NCBI GenBank assembly: GCA_047967505.1
Contig: CM106541.1
Strand: one strand, 5' to 3'
Source of the DNA: Dipteris shenzhenensis
Lineage: Eukaryota; Polypodiophyta; Polypodiopsida; Gleicheniales
Length of the DNA stretch: 64,000 bases
A program made the translations under genes and the position numbers. The notes below the pieces were generated by a model, which did no database searches, was not told where the DNA came from, and saw only the letters and a list, made by a program, of their open reading frames with translations. Below, piece by piece: positions 1 to 10,593 of this stretch (position 1 is the stretch's first letter; every line of letters starts with the position of its first letter).

Positions 1-167
1 AAAACTCTTGCCTTTTACTCTGAATGAACCTCTTCTACCTCCTCTTGGTGTTAAGGCGATGTCATGATTCTTCGAGTTCCTTTTGCAACTGCATCTCAAT
101 TTCTCCTACATGAGCATGTCTGACATGAGTTGAAATGATGGAGATGCATCTTGAGTGACTAATGCAG

Positions 168-700
168 TCATAAACTACCCATAATTTGATCCAAGCCCAT
201 TGATTGCAGATATACTAGTCTCTCTTCTTTGACCTCTTGTCCAAGTGATGTGGGATGATTGCTAAGGTCCTTTAATTTGAATAAGAAATCAAGATTTGAT
301 TCATTTGAAAGAATTGGATTGTTGTTCAACTGATTCTCCAACAAGAGAATACATGATTTGTTCTTGGCATTGTACCTTATTTCCAAAGTCTTATAAGCAA
401 GTACAACTAAGGTCTGACCTTGAAGAAGAGGGATCATCATATCCTTTGCATTGGAGTTGATGATATTCAATGCAAGCCGAGCCTTGGTATCCCACTCTTT
501 TGAGACTCTTTTTGTTTCTTTGTCATCTCTAGTTCTTGATCTATGGTAAGAGAAGCTGTTGAGGTAGGCTCAGGTCTCTTTTCATCTCCTGTGACAATGT
601 TCCACAAACTCTTCAACTAAAAAATGCTCAGCATTTTGACCTTCCAATTGCCATAGCTTTTATCATCGAGCTTGCTACTCTGATCAACATGCTGCACCAA
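168..700 (-). pseudogene. Ty1/copia gag (UBN2-like) remnant
   Basis: Reading on the minus strand from about 700 down to 168 gives a copia-type Gag N-terminal domain. It has a DDKSYGNWKVKML-like start, then LKSLWNIV, an EWDTKARLALNII segment, an IPLLQGQT segment and a long helical part ending KEERLVYLQSMGL. The order W-W-DxKAxxxI-helix-KEE is typical of the UBN2 family. One in-frame TAG lies in the IF-stop-LKSLW segment and a frameshift lies near 515. No protease or pol follows, so this is a fragment, with nothing recognisable between it and the duplicated block at 1042. Confidence 0.7.
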
Positions 701-1041
701 GAATCGAAACCTATATACAAATAGCAACCAAGCGCTAGTGATAGCCAGAGGCTTTATAAGGCTTGAAGAAGTAGTGTAGGAACCAATGCCAAATAGTCAA
801 CTAGCGACTTTACAAGGTGGCATGTGAGTGCAATATGTGCAACTATCTTGAATCAGTAACCCGAACTACCAAGTGATTCAACAAGAGTGAATTTTCACTC
901 TATCAAACAATGGAACAGGTATTGATACGTGTGAGATGAATACCGATGATAGGTTTCATAAGGTCTAATGCCAGTTGGCCTGAGGAATTCAGTCTTAATA
1001 AAATGGGAACGTCACCTACATGCATGAACTTCAAGAAAACC
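701..1041. other. Unassigned spacer
   Basis: No coding pattern or repeat boundary is recognised here. In the minus orientation, 1041 is the G directly after a possible 3' splice site (CTACTAATCAC, then TTTTGTGCAG), which coincides with the edge of the duplicated block. Confidence 0.4.
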
Positions 1042-1755
1042 TGCACAAAAGTGATTAGTAGACAGCAAATTTTCATGAAACAAGATTGAGTTTTTTTTTT
1101 TCAGAGAATCAAAACAACATTTTAAAAAAAAAAAAGAGAGAATCAAAACAAGATTGACTGAGTTGCTTTCTCTTTTGAAAAACAACACGTTGCTTTCTCT
1201 TTACAAAACAACACAGAAGTATATAACACTATGGATTGACACATTGCTTTCTCTTTAGAAAACACGCAGGTATACACTATGATTCTTCAATCCAGATGTC
1301 ATTTGTTCTGTTTTCCCAAATAAACGGACACAATAACACGACAAGTACACGAGTAGTCGACTGTTCACTGTTTGAACCTCAAACTAGTTTTCTGAAGGTT
1401 GAAGTTCTGGCGGTATACTGAAGACGGAGGAATGGAGCATGGGAACTGAGGATGGATTTGTGTGGAGGCATAGTGAATGAGCGAAAATGAGAGGACTTGA
1501 GGCTACGTGAGAGAAATCAGCGATGTAGGCAATGGAGCAGGACCAAAGATGGCGATCATAGTGTTAAGGCTCGACGTCAAAAGAGGAATAGAGCATGAGC
1601 AAAAATGAGACGACTTGAGGCTACTTGACAGAAAACAGCGATGGAACAATCGAGCAGGAGCAGAAATGGTGATTGTTTCAAGTCTGTACGTCGAAAGAGG
1701 CTTGGAGTTTTACGGATTTGAGGTTTATTGGGTGCGAATTCTTTGCTTGCAGAGT

Positions 1756-2874
1756 TCAAGGAGCGGGAAGATCCTCCAAAATCGGCTGCATCCCTGGAGC
1801 TTTGCGTGATCTGTTGACTCTGGCCGGCACGGATGAAGAAATCCGCGGGAGAAGGGGCTCGGTGTTCGAAGTCGAACCGACAGGAGGCGGCAGCGATGAG
1901 GCGGCTCTCAAATTTGGACCAGCGGCAACATCCTTGCTTCTAGGCGTCGACAGAGACGAAGATAATTCGCGAGGGATATCGACCTCTGTGTTGCTGGAGT
2001 CCATGTGAGTGGAGCAGGATGCCTTCGCAGCACGGCGTCGTAGGAGCCACTTACGCAGCGAGCCTTCATCGCCAACGGCATGGCGTCGTAGGAGGCACTT
2101 ACGTAGCGAGCCTTCATCGCCAACGGCATCATTTTCCGGAGGAGCTACAGCCTGTTCTTTGTCGCCAACGGCATCATTTTCCTGAGGAGCTACAGCCTGT
2201 TCTTCGTCACCAACGGCATCATTTTCCTGAGGAGCTCCAGCCTGTTCTTCGTCGCCAACGGCCTCATAATTTTCCTGAGGAGCTCCAGCCTGATCTCCGG
2301 CACCATTTCTACCTCTTACAGAGCTAAAAGTGTACAAATCAGCGATGGGAGCAACTGCACAAGCACAGAGCAAGGTGGCGGTGAAGATTGGCACCAGGCA
2401 TACGAGAAGCCATGCCACCGTCGATGGTACGGGGAGAGTGTGAGGCGCTGGAGCTGGGGAATACATCTGGCTGGAGCCTTGTTCTACACTTGGTGGCAGC
2501 GATGGCGCTGGATCAGATGCGGAAGAGTGAGGTGCTTCGGACTGCAGCAAAGGAGCGTGAAACCCTTGCCTTCTTCCCTCGTACTCGCTAGCTTCATCGT
2601 CGGTGCGGCCAAATTGCTTGCACAATTGCTTGTCACAGCTTGCATTCCATTTCTTGAGCCCCATCACTCGTTGGCCATGGCGATTCCTGAAGCCTCCTGC
2701 GGTGTACACGCTCGGAAGGAAGCTCTCAGGCAAGAACCTCCCCTCGCCGAATCGATCCCCCCAACAGAAAACGGAAGAGTTGGCCTCCGCAGATCGGCAA
2801 CTGTACAGGGAATCGCCTAGCGCAATGGCGGACAAGAAGATCAAATTGCAGCTCGCAATCACGCACTGAATCAT
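1756..2874 (-). CDS. Secreted/single-pass membrane protein with repeat tail, copy 1
   Basis: A 372-aa open frame of unknown family. The start chosen is the ATG at 2874 (MIQCVIASCN); four codons upstream the frame only has TTG. Residues 1 to about 30 form a hydrophobic signal-like segment, followed by a Cys-containing part (VFCWGDRFGEGRF, KKWNASCDKQLCKQFGR). A Pro/Ser/Ala-rich stalk (SPAPAPHTLPVPS) leads to a strongly hydrophobic segment around WLLVCLVPIFTATLLCAC, then a cytoplasmic tail of about four 15-residue units of the type EQAxAPxENDAVGDE and two GDEGSLRKxLLRR units. The frame is intact, which is rare in this window. The second copy at 37600 shares the architecture with fewer tail units. 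A receptor-like or wall-associated surface protein is an inference; no kinase or known domain is seen. Confidence 0.6.
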   Translation of the reverse strand: MIQCVIASCNLIFLSAIALGDSLYSCRSAEANSSVFCWGDRFGEGRFLPESFLPSVYTAGGFRNRHGQRVMGLKKWNASCDKQLCKQFGRTDDEASEYEGRRQGFHAPLLQSEAPHSSASDPAPSLPPSVEQGSSQMYSPAPAPHTLPVPSTVAWLLVCLVPIFTATLLCACAVAPIADLYTFSSVRGRNGAGDQAGAPQENYEAVGDEEQAGAPQENDAVGDEEQAVAPQENDAVGDKEQAVAPPENDAVGDEGSLRKCLLRRHAVGDEGSLRKWLLRRRAAKASCSTHMDSSNTEVDIPRELSSSLSTPRSKDVAAGPNLRAASSLPPPVGSTSNTEPLLPRISSSVPARVNRSRKAPGMQPILEDLPAP

Positions 2875-4187
2875 CGTTCCCACCAAACCGTGCAGCTACG
2901 ATGGATCTGTTGCAAATCAAACGTCGCTCGTTTGCTTAGCTCTATCAAGCAGGGGACGTCTTCACCATGGCTCCATTTCCTGCAACAAAAATTGCTTCGG
3001 GTAACACTCCGCAAGATGCAATTCCGGCCGGAACCACATGAATATAAGGCTATTTTAAAGGTAAGCAAAGCACGTCCAACAGGCTCTCTATTCGTAATCC
3101 TACAGAAATCATTCAGAAATCTCGAAGTCCCTTGCAGCTTTGTTAAATCACGGCAAAAGGCATTAAGATTGGCACAGATTCAAAAGTTTCTCACACGAAA
3201 CCTGCTCGCTAGTGTACACAAGAATGGAGAAATATCCAAACAGGTAATCTAACCCGTGGATGGGTATGCATTAGGCTACCATATCTAAGCTCAAATTAGA
3301 GCTCGAAGTGAACTTGATCTGTTGCAGCATCGTTAAATTGCAAGAAACACAATCCTTAAAGTCCGCATTCAAGGAATTGATCCTCAAGCCGAATTTTGAT
3401 CCTCAAGCTGAAATTTCACTCGAAGTAAGCTGATGACGAACTTTACCTGTTGCAGCAATATGGTTCAATTGCAAGAAACACAATCCTTTAACTCCGCATT
3501 CCAGGAATTGCTCCTCAAGCCGAAATTTCACTGGCCTTGGCAATATTTGTGACGCAGCAAGCAAGCGAACACAGCCTCCTACAATTCTCAGTTATATTCC
3601 TCACAGCAACGCTCTAGTACACAAGCTTGGCCAACTCTTCTAGATCGCATTTCTGAGCTACGAATCGGAATTACTTACGGCTGATGGAGTTACGTCTGCA
3701 GGATTCGGAGATTCTAATCGCGCACAGGAATCAGATGTAAACACCGAAATTTCAATACTAGTCACAGAAGCGGGAAAAACTCCGCAAACGGGAACAGCTT
3801 CCGAACGGATTTTTGCACAGGAATCGGACAGAAACACTGTAAAATTCAATTCAATACTGCTCACCACAGCATGCAGGGGACGAAAATCTGAGCTTGTGAA
3901 TGAAGGATGGAGATATTGATAGTGATGAATTTCGGCGATCGTTACAAGAGCGAGGAGGAACCAGAATGCCGAGCTTCCAAATTGTCTCTTGATTCAGCTG
4001 AATTTGAAGCTTCATCATTGTTATGAAATTGAAGCTTCATCACTGTTTGTAACATAAAACATAATTTGAAGCTTTACATAAAACTTTTTTTCCCCACCAT
4101 AAAGAAAAAAAATTATTACACGAAAATGTTTTTTAAAAATATGAAAAAAACAATAAAAACAAGTGAGTACAAGTACTCGTGAGCACT
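2875..4187 (-). promoter_or_regulatory. 5' region of membrane-protein copy 1, with candidate 5'UTR introns
   Basis: Upstream of the start, the minus strand carries a strong donor-like CCGTAAGTAATTCC near 3675-3690, also present in the right arm. It also carries two diverged ~115-bp units with AATTTCGGCTTGAGGA and TTGCAATTgAACgAT (about 3330-3560). The corresponding right-arm sequence has acceptor-like pyrimidine-CAG sites. I infer a leader with one or more introns. No TATA box is clear. Confidence 0.35.
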
Positions 4188-4261
4188 GCCTTAAGTTCTT
4201 GCAATGCAAATGATTGTCAAGATACTCGACGATACAAACTCTTGCAAATGTAAGGAGATTT

Positions 4262-4440
4262 GCAAAGTGTATGTGTGAGAGGAGAGAGAGAGAGAAAGAG
4301 AGTTCTTAAAAAAATAAAGTGTGTGTGTGAGTGTGTGAGTGTGTGAGTGAGTGTGTGTGCGTGTGTGTGTGTGTGTGTGAGAGTTCTTGAAAAAAGAAAA
4401 TATGTGAGTAAGTGTGTGTGTGTGTGAGAGAGAGAGACAA
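4262..4440 (+). repeat. (GA)n/(GT)n microsatellite
   Basis: Interrupted GA and GT dinucleotide tracts. The minus-strand frames that read LSLSHTHTHT are translations of this repeat, not genes. The tract is absent from the equivalent place in the right arm. Confidence 0.95.
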
Positions 4441-4739
4441 AGAGAACCAAAATAGAAGGGGACCACTTGGCAACAAACTGTGCGGGACACTTTTTAACAA
4501 AACTGCAAGTATAGCGTTGCTTGGAAGGCAGTGAAAAGTCACATTGTGCTCAACCTTGTACTACTCTCATGGCTTTGCTTAGCACCTCAACATATTGCTA
4601 ATATGCTATGATCCTTAGTTGCAAAAAAAAGTAGCAAACTTACAGTGCATTGTGCTTTGATTAGCGTTGTCACAGGCATGGGCCATCAGAATTTAAATCG
4701 TGACCGTTGTATCAAAAAATCTTTGTAATGGGAATCCAC

Positions 4740-4985
4740 CTCCTCCGAATATACTTTGCCCGAACTACCCTAATTGCACACATGGAGCTCCCCAAAGCCT
4801 TTGAGGGCCAGGAAAGGTAGGAAAGTCCTCCTTTTCCACTTGGAAAATGGTTCACGGGTGGGCATCCCACTTGGAAAATGGCTCATGGGCTGCCCACCTG
4901 CTCACCATTTTCCACATGGGAAAGGAGTCGACCCCACTTTCCCTACTCCTTAACAGATGCTAGGATGCTAGGATCCTTACTTTTA
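4740..4985. repeat. Hairpin-rich short block (copy in left arm)
   Basis: The block contains several CCACTTGGAAAATGG and CCATTTTCCACATGG units facing each other, able to form stem-loops. An AGGATGCTAGGATCC-type motif closes one side and recurs near 4590-4620. The matching block is at 35640-35920. It may be a small non-autonomous element nested in the duplicated segment. Confidence 0.5.
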
Positions 4986-5602
4986 AAAAATAGGGAACTT
5001 CTAGCACGTCCTTGCACACTTGGAAGCTGACACCAATAGGAACATGGTCCCTACGAAACACATTCTGAATTCAAATTCACCAAATGTATTGCAATGAGAC
5101 CGTGCGGACCCAAGGCTAGACCTTGCCTTGTTCGTCATTCATTTGGTGCCTATCTCCAAGCAAAACCATGAACAAAATGTGGGAGATCCTTGTTGGATTT
5201 CTTGGTCTTCCTCATGGAGAGACTTGGTGATAGATTATCGTTTGAGAGGAAGTTATGCTCCTCTACTCTTATTGGTCATATGAGTTGGTAGGAGCTTAGT
5301 TATTATGTAAGCAAACAAGGTGATTGGCTTGTCCATGCATGGAAAGTCACGTGACGACTTCATACTGTGTGCTGGATGTGGTAATGACACTTGGTGGTTC
5401 TCGAGAGATCTTTGGCTACTACGTATATGGCTTTCCACTCTTCTCTGCACGCTCTTGAACCAACTTGCATAGGTTTGGCCCTGTGTGTGTGTATTAGAGA
5501 TGTAGCCATGATTTTGGGGGGCTCCAACAAGGTCCATCCACCTGAGGAGACAGTTCATGGTGAATCTAGTAACTTGTGTTTAGTTGGTCTGGTATTCAGT
5601 TG

Positions 5603-6330
5603 TTTAAGGCTTTGTTGCACGAGTTCCAAAATGTTTTGATGCATAGAATCGGGTGGAGCAAACATATCTAGTTCTTTGGTCTGTTGATACACTCGGTAGC
5701 AAGAATGTGCATCTCTCCCGACCCAAAACACGGTGCAAAACTTTCATGGTTGGAATTGCATTCAGGGAGATCCTTGGATGGCAAAATGGGATTAGACTCA
5801 ACTATTTGCTCCATCTGCACCCCTATTTCTGTTGTGTTTGCCAAAAAATGGACTTGCACTGCTGTATCTTCAAAACTGGAGTTGGTTTGGGTAGCCGGCT
5901 CGATGCTCTCTACGAGCTCTCTACTCAACCTACTGGTTGTAGCATCATGAGAACTTGTGCTCAGATGCCTTCTGCTGCCTTGTTTGCAAGGCAGAGTCCT
6001 TCTATGGAGGGTAGTCCCAAGGTTCCCACCTGCTCGCTTGGAGTGGAAGAGTTATTCACACCAGTTTGGCCATCTGTGCCATCATTGTCTAGTGACTGTT
6101 GGCAAGGAAGGTTGTCTAGGTGTTCGTCAAGTACTTGGAGAAGACGAATTGAGTGTTGGAGCCGATTGTACCTCTCCATCTTGGCCTGCAATCATGCATT
6201 CTACTCCTTCAATGCTCGGCTCTCCACGGCAACCTCCCTTAGGCACGAATTCTCCTGCTCAAGAGCCTCGAGTTGAGCTCAAGGTACCTATTGTTATTGT
6301 TGCTGCTGATCCTCTGAGACTTGAACCATG
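5603..6330 (-). pseudogene. Coiled-coil repeat-family ORF, fragment 1
   Basis: This segment is a diverged direct copy of about 45975-46900; both contain GATGCATAGAAT-GGGTGGAGCAAACAT. On the minus strand it reads ELVESIEPATQTNSSFED, FLANTTEIG and, further upstream, RYNRLQHSIRLLQVLDEHLDNLP, interrupted by stops and frame changes. The longer copy shows that the family encodes a heptad-rich protein. The function is unknown; a gag-like or transposon accessory protein is possible. It abuts the inner edge of the left duplication arm. Confidence 0.5.
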
Positions 6331-6649
6331 TTCATCTGAGACCTGTATAACTATGTTGTATGTTCTGTATTGCATGTTCATCTGAGACCTACATAAGGTG
6401 TGCCGTGTTGTATGTTCCTCCAAGTCCGCACCCACTACTTATGTGGTGGTCTAGGCTTGTCTTGTGGCACGGGTCTTTGCACTAGGTTTGTTATCATAAC
6501 TCTGAAAGGAGGTAGCTGCCACAATGGCAACCCCGTGCCCTAGGGCCAAGTAATGGGCCAGCAGCAGCAATAGCTAAGGAAGTGGAGGCATAGATGGCCA
6601 CCATGCAAGTGGCCATCGCGGAGACTTCCAAGGGCGAATTTCATGAAAT
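6331..6649. other. Unassigned spacer
   Basis: No gene is seen. A duplicated short motif ATGTTCATCTGAGACCT occurs twice near 6326-6390. Confidence 0.4.
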
Positions 6650-7163
6650 GGGAGCTAGCGAAGGCCATCATTTCAAGCAGCATTTTAGAGTAGTAGGAGC
6701 AGAGAGTTAGTAATACTCTTAATATCATAGTATGAGGCATCCCCTACACACTTGCGATCCCCATTGATAATGGGAGCTAGCGAAGGCCATTATTTCAAGC
6801 AGCATTTCAGAGTAGTAGGAGTAGAGAGTTAGTAATGCTCTTAATATCATAGTATGAGGCATCTCCTACACACTTGCCATCCCCAGTGATGATGGGAGCT
6901 AGCGAAGGCCATCATTTCAAGCAGCATTTTAGAGTAGTAGGAGCTGAGAGTTAGTAATGCTCTTAATATCATAGTAAGAGGCATCCCCTACACACTTGCC
7001 ATCCCCATTGATGATGGGAGCTAGCAAAGGCCATAATTTCAAGCAGCATTTAAGATTAAAGATTAGTAGGAGTAGAGAGTTAGTAATGCTCTTAATATCA
7101 TAGTATGAGGCATCCCCTACACACTTGCCATCGCATACTCACTTGCCATCCCCATTGATGATG
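6650..7163 (+). repeat. 122-bp tandem minisatellite, about 4 units
   Basis: GGGAGCTAGC(G/A)AAGGCCAT begins at 6650, 6772, 6894 and 7016, an exact 122-bp spacing. Each unit also contains AGCAGCATTT, GTAGGAG(T/C)(A/T)GAGAGTTAG and a GAGGCATC(C/T)CCTACACACTTGC segment. The last unit has a 10-bp internal insertion and a repeated CACTTGCCATC end. Confidence 0.95.
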
Positions 7164-7329
7164 CAACCAACATTGTGACTTCCCCCTTGAGAATCTAAGA
7201 GCATGAGATCAAGGGGGTCGTGTATATGGTGAGAACCCAATCAAGAGCAGCCTCTCATCATCTGCTTTAGAGAAAAATATGCTTGCCTTGGACATTAAAT
7301 AGTATATCATTCTTACGAGACCACCTAGA

Positions 7330-7650
7330 TATATACTTGAAATGAGTACCTTACATCTCTACAGTTGAGGATAGGCGTACCACCATATAGTAGCGGGATG
7401 TCAATTGCAAGGAGGGGTAGTGGGGAATAGTCCAAGAGGGGCGACTCTTAATAGGTCCCCAATGGGCATCTGGTGGCTCCACTGCATAGTCTCCACCCAA
7501 ATTTGATGTCTTTCTTTGTTGTCTCATACAATGGTGCTGCAATCTTGGCAAAATTCTTACTAATTTTCTATAGAAGCTGATGAAGCCAACAACAAACCTC
7601 CACTATGTTAGATTCTCTGGCTCAGGCATATTTTTAATGGCCCATATTGT
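7330..7650 (-). pseudogene. Possible Ty3/gypsy RT-RNase H connection remnant
   Basis: On the minus strand a decayed reading resembles the gypsy connection region: PEPENLT..., FVVGFISFYRKLVRILP, then AAPLYETTKKDIKFGW across frames. In intact elements the pattern is PEPxxxxEVRxFLGxxxxYRxFI...APLxxLxKKxxxFxW. Several frameshifts are needed, so the call is tentative. Confidence 0.4.
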
Positions 7651-7853
7651 ATTCATCTTGTTGGTGCATAAATATATGTATGGACTTTACCATATGGCGA
7701 GATATAAGTAGAGGTATGGTGACATGATATCGACTAGTGGATTTAGGGCTTTTTAATATAGTGAGATGAGTTGAGCTTTGTATAGTGTGACTATATTATA
7801 TGGGAATCTTGTAATGAAGGAGGGAATCCCCATCATATGGAATGGAGTTTGAA

Positions 7854-7854
<1 letters not shown>

Positions 7855-7905
<51 letters not shown>
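7855..7905 (+). repeat. (CT)n microsatellite
   Basis: About 25 uninterrupted CT units, followed by TGTAACTTC. Confidence 0.98.
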
Positions 7906-7908
<3 letters not shown>

Positions 7909-8089
7909 CTTCTTTAATCTACATTTTGGTAGTAGACAAGAAGTAGAATAGGTGAGCTAAAAATCAATCAAAGAGCTCGAAAAAGAGGAAGAGGGATTGT
8001 TGGTGATGATCTGAGTTGCATGCCTATGAAGTCATCAAGAACAAGATCTTCTTTCCAGTCTCTACATCTCCAAAAAATTTTGGACTGAT

Positions 8090-8280
8090 ACATTCATATC
8101 CCTATAGGTGAAGTAGCAAATATAATGACTGGAAAACGTGTGCATTGCATTGGCTATGAAGAAGCCACTTTTGGTTACGTTAGGCAAGCTATCATTGCAT
8201 TGACAGAGATTGGGAGGGCAAGATATTGTAATTGGATCCTCTGGATTGTTGTTGTACAGTTGTGACTTGTTGAATGCAAT
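8090..8280 (+). pseudogene. Unidentified ORF fragment upstream of the kinase-like remnant
   Basis: One plus-strand frame reads IPIGEVANIMTGKRVHCIG and YEEATFGYVRQAIIALTEIG without a stop for about 55 codons. It has protein-like composition but I do not recognise it. It lies upstream of, and on the same strand as, the kinase-like frame, so it may be an earlier exon of the same decayed gene. Confidence 0.35.
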
Positions 8281-9235
8281 GAATCCATAGAAGTTCCATT
8301 TTTTTATGAACGCCTTTAAAAATACATGTTATGGAAAAGGATTTAGGCTAGTATTGCATCTTGAGTAAGATGATTGAGACTTAAATTTGTTGGACAATGG
8401 GGCTAGTGTTATAAGAGAATTCAGCTCCTAGTGGATTTGACTAGCACTGGTCTTCACAACCGTAGCAACACAGTGTTTTTGCATGTAGATTCACAAAAAT
8501 AAGTTATTTGATGAAACTATTAAACTAATGAGGGAAAAGGTTTGGATTTTCAGAATTGCTTATAGGGGTGGTGGCCTCTTTGCAAGATTACAGTGAACCA
8601 TTAAATTTTGTGGCAACTGTATGCTTTTGAGGGTTTGAATTAGTTCCAAAGTGGTGAAATTGGATGACATGGTGGCATAGCCAAATAATACGATGCTAAT
8701 ATAAGAGCTTTTATATTGCTCTTTATCACTGTTGGAGATTACAAAATATTTCATTGCCATCGCTTGTTCATTTACTTCCATTTTTGCTTTGTAAAAAATT
8801 GACATAGGCCTCCGTGAGTAGCACGATGGTTGATACTTGTCGGGGATAGGACTTGTTTGAAGGCACCACATATAAAATTGCTTTGCGGTGGTAAGAAAGT
8901 GTATGACATGTCGAAGGTGATTTTGTGCTAGGTTGGTGAATGGATGATACCCATACCTCACATGAAGTGAGAGGATAATTTGCAAATTAGAAAATTTTAG
9001 TTTATGGTGCATTTGGTGGATGAATGCTTAATCCCTCACATGTGTTGATATGGATTTGGGGACAAAAAATTTATTATATGCCTTAAAGGTGTTATAGTTG
9101 ATGCCATTTATGCTCAAAAATTGAAGCCCATTGTTTCCTAGAAGAGAGGATAAATCTTTCTTTACACATCCCCCAAAGAGGTCACGTCATGATTTCACAA
9201 CTTTTTCACATTTCCCTACACATCTAGATAGGTTT

Positions 9236-10018
9236 CCCTCTCTTTTGCACCCGCCCACATGTGCACCGATAGCCCCCTCGCCTTTGCCAATAGCCACACC
9301 ACCAAAATAACATGATGAACCCGCTAAAGCAAGAATGCCTCATTGGCTGACACTCACACTTCTCCAATGATGGGACGTTCATTTCATGCCAATAGTAGCT
9401 ATGGGCACCGGCACATCTAGCAATGTTAGCGTGTGCCACATTTCCATAACCCCATTTGATCCCCATAAAATTTACACCTGTAAGGTGTTGAAGCATTCCA
9501 AGACACCCGAGGATATGCAAATGAAAGCATTGCCAGAAGCCACATGCTTGGGGGGTGATGTACATGTGGGCATCATCTAAAATATAGGTCTAGTATCTGA
9601 TAGTAATCCATTGATAGTATTCCCTTTTTGGAATGGAAATCATTTTGATAGATGGATGACCTATCTCAAACATGATGGAAAGAGGCCCTTTCCAACAAGA
9701 CAAAGAGATGATGCAAAAATGCCTGTTAGAGCTCCGCGTGTTTATTAGCATGTTTTTGATCTGCCAAGTGCACTTGTACGCACTGTTCATTACATGCACC
9801 AACATAATGTCCTACATAATTATTTGCATGCACAAAAAATTATGCTACATCTCTTGGAGTCATATAAAGAAGTGTATCTGAGCATTTGTGATTCGGGAAT
9901 GATGACACTGAGGAGAACTAACAAGCATTATCTCACATTGAATAGTAATAGTCCCATGATTGTTATGAATTTTTGCTCAAAGATGTTGCCACGTAGCTCC
10001 AGAGTGCCTTTCCACTAA
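9236..10018 (+). pseudogene. Protein-kinase-like pseudogene
   Basis: A single plus-strand frame runs the whole interval with four stops (about 9306, 9366, 9578 and 9749) and no indel. After a proline-rich lead it shows kinase landmarks in order: a Gly-rich loop (VAMGTGTSSNVSV), a lysine strand (YTCKVLK), an alpha-C-like Glu segment (LPEATCLGGDVH), a hinge (LIVFPFWNGNHFDRWM), a helix ending VRTVHYMHQHN, a catalytic-loop equivalent VLHNYLHAQKIMLH and a DFG equivalent ICDSGMM. The catalytic Asp of H-N-D is Tyr and the metal-binding Asn is Lys, so it would be inactive even without stops. It is surrounded by transposon remnants, so a host-gene fragment carried by a mobile element is possible. Kinase homology is my inference from motif order. 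Confidence 0.6.
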
Positions 10019-10593
10019 TCCCCCACTTGTATGCAAAGTCCCACCATATTCTTATCATGATATAGGTTTGTGTACAAACAACTTATACTAGTCCTACATA
10101 AGCCTTGATCGCATAGGTGTGACGACTTATTGTCCAAGGAAAACACATAGACCCAAACAACCATCCACCAATAGTAGAGTTTCGTAGTGTTTTTAATATT
10201 ACAGCAAGTTGTGGTTTGCAACTGAGTCCCAACCAAGGACTTAGAGCAGCAAATGTTTGATACAACCTTGTATATTTTGTGACATCATGGCTCATACATG
10301 GTCATTTCATGCATCTTATTGAGTCCTCAGTCCATGATAAGCACTTAAATATTGTTTGTATAATTTGAAATTAAGTAATTTTTTTAAATAAGTGTCATGT
10401 GCTATGATTTTTCAAAACCAAACAATTTGAAATTAAATAATTTGTTTAAATAAGTGTCATGCTACTATAATTGAATGTGATAATTGTTATGTTGCTATTC
10501 TTTAATGTGATTTAATACAATTATCATTATTTTATACACGTTCACACATTCTTGATACATTAATTGCCATTTTTAGGGTTAGTTTAGGATTAA

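Larger units (their letters stand above)
1042..5602 (-). repeat. Left arm of large inverted duplication
   Basis: This 4.56-kb block is homologous, in opposite orientation, to 35010-39216. Anchors along the whole length match: the outer TGTCTACTAATCACTTTTGTGCA end, the membrane-protein gene, the AAATTTCGGCTTGAGGA repeats, the CCATTTTCC hairpin block, and the inner TGTAGCCATGATTTT and GGTATTC end. Homology stops sharply at 1042/39216 and at 5602/35010. Differences are indels of tandem units, a GT/GA microsatellite present only here, and scattered substitutions, so the copies are old. No target-site duplication is visible. It could be a segmental duplication or two copies of a large mobile unit. 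Confidence 0.93.

Noticed and set aside
2019-2869. Long plus-strand frames across the membrane-protein gene
   Set aside because: They lie antisense to a frame that is conserved between two diverged copies; the plus-strand frames are shadows created by the repeats and GC content.
2872-2886. Start of the membrane protein at MVGT
   Set aside because: The first codon there is TTG in both copies; the ATG four codons later is the first normal start.
4191-4542. Minus-strand ORFs of about 80-100 codons rich in SLSLSHTHTHT
   Set aside because: Direct translations of GA/GT microsatellite; not proteins.
6650-7163. CRISPR array
   Set aside because: Units are 122 bp head-to-tail without unique spacers, in plant nuclear DNA; it is a minisatellite.
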